Below are positions 40,001-40,470 of a stretch of DNA of 40,470 nucleotides, one piece after another (position 1 is the stretch's first letter; the number at the start of each line of letters is the position of its first letter). The notes under the pieces were generated by a model. The model saw only the letters and a program-made list of their open reading frames with translations, did not search any database and was not told where the DNA came from. The position numbers were made by a program, and so were the translations under genes. Origin of the DNA: Cephaloticoccus primus (lineage in GTDB: Bacteria > Verrucomicrobiota > Verrucomicrobiia > Opitutales > Opitutaceae); contig NZ_LSZQ01000040.1 of assembly GCF_001580015.1 (NCBI RefSeq), positions 1-40,470 on the forward strand, read 5' to 3'.

Positions 40001-40470
40001 GCTGACGCTCGACAGCAACGTCACCCACACAGTCGGAAACGTGTACATTCACCGCGGCATTCTGGACCTGAAACGCGGCACGCTCTCGGTAAACGGCCGG
40101 ATCTGGATCGGCGACGGCTCGGGTCGCTCTGTTCTCGTTCCGACTCTCACGGGCAACGCCATCCTCAAGCTCGCGCCCAACCGCTGGAACCAGATCGTGA
40201 AAACCGGTGGTGGCTTGGCCTCAATCACGCTCAACGGGACGCCCTACGATCCGCGCGGCCCTGAGTACGGCGGCGCGCAGGCGATCCTCCAGATGGGCGG
40301 CAACACCAAGCAATCGCTCGCCAACCTGCACATCGAAAACCGTGGGACGATTGACTGGGTCGGCGGTGAAGTGGGCCGGGCCAACATCCTGTGGATCGAT
40401 ACGCTGACCTTCAGCAGCCCCGACGCGCAGCTCTTCATCCGCAACTGGTACGAGTACGAAGACATCCTGC
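37005..40470 (+). CDS. Large secreted or surface protein with autotransporter-associated beta-strand repeats (3' end outside window)
   Basis: Open frame of at least 1155 codons without a stop to the window edge. The N-terminus has a Pro run and a basic KLTTYISLF segment, then a hydrophobic core (ACAAIAVLAALTP) ending QTASAQ, a likely signal peptide. The mature part is Gly/Asn/Thr-rich beta-helix sequence. WSGGTVIRGGVLRLGSAGAL and LVFEGGILELGDGDF (near residue 400) match the autotransporter-associated beta-strand repeat. A unit beginning LGTGNNQLRWAGSGGFSAYG recurs as LGPNDGQIQWIGSGGFAAYG about 166 residues later. Such proteins in Verrucomicrobia often end in PEP-CTERM signals; the end is not visible here. 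The start could also be the ATG at 36942 or 36966. All candidate starts lie upstream of a run of ten C, on which the frame depends. Confidence 0.82.
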   Translation, partial: MHFVGSCVVTPPPPSRCKLTTYISLFTACAAIAVLAALTPQTASAQILPPSTVVEWSGAGSNNNWGTGANWVGGSVPGSGADVLFGDLPSGGTLPPPTDESAIVQTVALGNVDRSLRSLWFEAGLWYTLTGSGQLTLGQGLEDNGTLLVVNSPGLQAQSEHNIENRVRITDVGGYGRIENYSEGGLRIGGTFDLNGRSVRIGGTGATHLANTISGAGNIEVGPAGGFSTQPQLILSGSQPQWNGSLVVNSGGFAILKTFQALGYGGEKRVYDGGSLALRSHLEMGLHYDPPVNAPDQPLLITGAGITRRAETEQIGALYNDGGENRFDMRVEFAGDTLFGARGDREGGLTLGGRVYNAGEGRFIKVGPGLIALGNSATGTGANSWSGGTVIRGGVLRLGSAGALPTGTNLVFEGGILELGDGDFTRGLGTGNNQLRWAGSGGFSAYGADRSVTISGAPQFYWGTTDPDLTPHFLKDGDALLLSSRYATHNITFTNHVQLGRQAREIRVERGVGNAHAIMSGMVYGFANSAIRKTGRGLLHLSILVGGGGESPQRMIIEDGAVRYPLSFGLYSSNYNTRLAGGVLGIEGDYTRTLGPNDGQIQWIGSGGFAAYGGGTRTVTFTGQGALPWGGGRFVGDEQELRFGHYTADGTVSFAHAIDLGSNKVRVIRIERGSAPERADVLLGDTKGSSDLWLVGDGRIDFRGLIGLESSGPTLNIFGAEVRIHGQGHLSRETITLRHGGTLFLDDLGKHDSESGGQASTNRIRDDATLHLQGGTLVYRRANHSSASEKIKAVAVDAGENSIMLFPTNTAEGELRAETLVRGTGSRGTLHFWKLYSLLRLDTSASGHAINDSKGTGIIPWAVFAGGAGGWATVVPNGTGSALKALDAYEVGAESGWAAAHNVLTSGGQMLGANRTINSLILGGGDLGLGSGSGNGHTLTINSGGLIAINNGTRGINGSGQITTSNSRPFYVHTFGNLTFGGSARFSGGMDLVKSQSGTLTLDSNVTHTVGNVYIHRGILDLKRGTLSVNGRIWIGDGSGRSVLVPTLTGNAILKLAPNRWNQIVKTGGGLASITLNGTPYDPRGPEYGGAQAILQMGGNTKQSLANLHIENRGTIDWVGGEVGRANILWIDTLTFSSPDAQLFIRNWYEYEDIL
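37033..37042 (+). repeat. Homopolymeric C tract (10 C) inside the signal region of the surface-protein gene
   Basis: Ten consecutive C, encoding part of a Pro run, lie between every possible start codon and the hydrophobic core of the signal peptide. A gain or loss of one base would put the whole protein out of frame. Long mononucleotide tracts of this kind mediate phase variation in surface proteins of other bacteria; here it could also be a sequencing-length uncertainty. Confidence 0.6.

Overview
The window is about 40 kb of GC-rich (roughly two-thirds G+C) chromosomal DNA from a Gram-negative bacterium, most likely Verrucomicrobiota of the Opitutales/Opitutaceae type. The evidence is a combination: a PEP-CTERM-like C-terminus at the left edge, a large protein with autotransporter-associated beta-strand repeats at the right edge, a lone type II pseudopilin, two GH2 beta-galactosidases, ExbB/ExbD/TonB genes, and an mcsA-mcsB-clpC cluster without ctsR. 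No rRNA or tRNA gene was found, and genus cannot be assigned from sequence alone.

Layout, left to right. 1-4.7 kb: end of a PEP-CTERM-like protein, then a leftward run nadE-hemL-S55-like protease. 4.8-7.6 kb: maf, a TonB/TolA-like protein and an overlapping RluA-type pseudouridine synthase. 8.1-9.4 kb: aroF (DAHP synthase), preceded by an aromatic-rich leader peptide and an intrinsic terminator, which is a classical attenuator layout. 9.8-17 kb: mutS, an alpha/beta hydrolase and lacZ. 17.4-21.4 kb: a leftward PhyH dioxygenase and a pfkB-tmk-holB operon. 21.6-23.8 kb: exbB-exbD-tonB. 24.4-30.3 kb: typA, a second GH2 enzyme and a pseudopilin, all leftward. 30.5-36.3 kb: ilvE-type aminotransferase and mcsA-mcsB-clpC, the protein-arginine phosphorylation and degradation module. 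37.0 kb to the end: a secreted or surface beta-strand-repeat protein that runs off the window.

The most unusual feature is a family of 320-500 bp mosaic palindromic elements occupying eight of the intergenic gaps. Each copy is a chain of small hairpins joined by conserved linkers, usually with a terminal motif around CCACTGCGCGTGGGG at one or both ends. The hairpin positions, and in several cases the loops, are conserved, while stem sequences are exchanged with full compensation between copies. Copies occur in both orientations, at convergent, tandem and divergent gene junctions, and several directly abut stop codons. I could not match them to a named repeat family. They are the best candidate here for something undescribed, with the aroF attenuator as the clearest regulatory discovery.
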